Source: Neobacillus sp. CF12
Lineage (GTDB): Bacteria > Bacillota > Bacilli > Bacillales > Cytobacillaceae
Reading direction: 5' to 3'
DNA: 64,000 bases
Assembly (NCBI RefSeq): GCF_030348765.1
Contig: NZ_JAUCEU010000007.1
Span: forward strand, 2,226,501-2,290,500
The notes beneath the pieces are model-generated. The model searched no databases, was not told the DNA's origin, and was given only the letters and a program-made list of their open reading frames with translations. The position numbers and the translations under genes were made by a program. Positions 63,977 to 64,000 of this stretch are shown here, piece by piece (the first letter of the stretch is position 1; each line of letters starts with the position of its first letter).

Positions 63977-64000
63977 TATCCTTCCTCCTTTCCTTTGTCA

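Overview
The window is a stretch of low-GC chromosome from a spore-forming member of the Bacillaceae (Bacillus, Neobacillus or Mesobacillus type). Evidence for this includes strong AGGAGG-like ribosome binding sites with frequent TTG starts, a sporulation lipoprotein (YlaJ), the SR1P small protein, RpoY, RNase J1, and a gene order that from my memory follows Bacillus subtilis 168 in reverse, from the ptsHI region to ylbC. I see no rRNA, tRNA, CRISPR array, prophage, transposase, defence island or biosynthetic cluster. It is core backbone with small accessory insertions.

Layout. 1-10.7 kb: start of a ylbC-like gene, ylbB, a YugN-like gene, a GNAT acetyltransferase, then the caa3 cytochrome oxidase operon ctaBCDEFG with a ctaM-like DUF420 gene, and the divergent heme A synthase ctaA. 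10.7-20.1 kb: pyruvate carboxylase (bracketed by two copies of a short mobile repeat), ftsW, ylaN, ylaL, the PhoH-like ATPase, ylaJ and ylaI. 20.1-28.2 kb: ylaH, typA, ylaF, suhB, ykzI-like, yktB, yktA, a nitronate monooxygenase-like protein, speA and the SR1/SR1P dual-function RNA gene. 28.3-36.9 kb: small conserved genes, pdhABCD, ykyA and def. 36.9-41 kb: ykrA, a previously easy-to-miss 23-residue cationic peptide gene, rpoY-rnjA and ktrC. 41-47 kb: a DUF4349 lipoprotein, an asymmetric heterodimeric ABC exporter, and redox genes ykuV and ykuU. 47-64 kb: dapH-ykuR (lysine/diaminopimelate), ccpC, an MFS exporter, darB, ykuJ, the EAL protein ykuI, a C39-type lipoprotein, Tat-exported ykuE, ykyB, patA, ykwC, ptsHI and ykvS.

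How the genes work together. Respiration (cta), the pyruvate node (pdh, pycA), PTS sugar uptake (ptsHI), carbon catabolite control (CcpC, candidate cre sites) and lysine/diaminopimelate synthesis (dapH, ykuR, patA) dominate. Three products known in B. subtilis to be linked to c-di-AMP signalling (DarB, KtrC and the DarB partner PycA) are encoded here.

The most unusual content is repetitive DNA. Five GC-richer intergenic elements of about 240-300 bp, plus one internally deleted 75-bp derivative, share GGCTTTGTTAAA-like terminal inverted repeats and 8-bp AT-rich target duplications (perfect in two copies). I interpret them as MITE-like non-autonomous elements. A second, unrelated-looking repeat after rnjA shares one hairpin module with three of them. 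I found no convincing new multi-gene system in this window.
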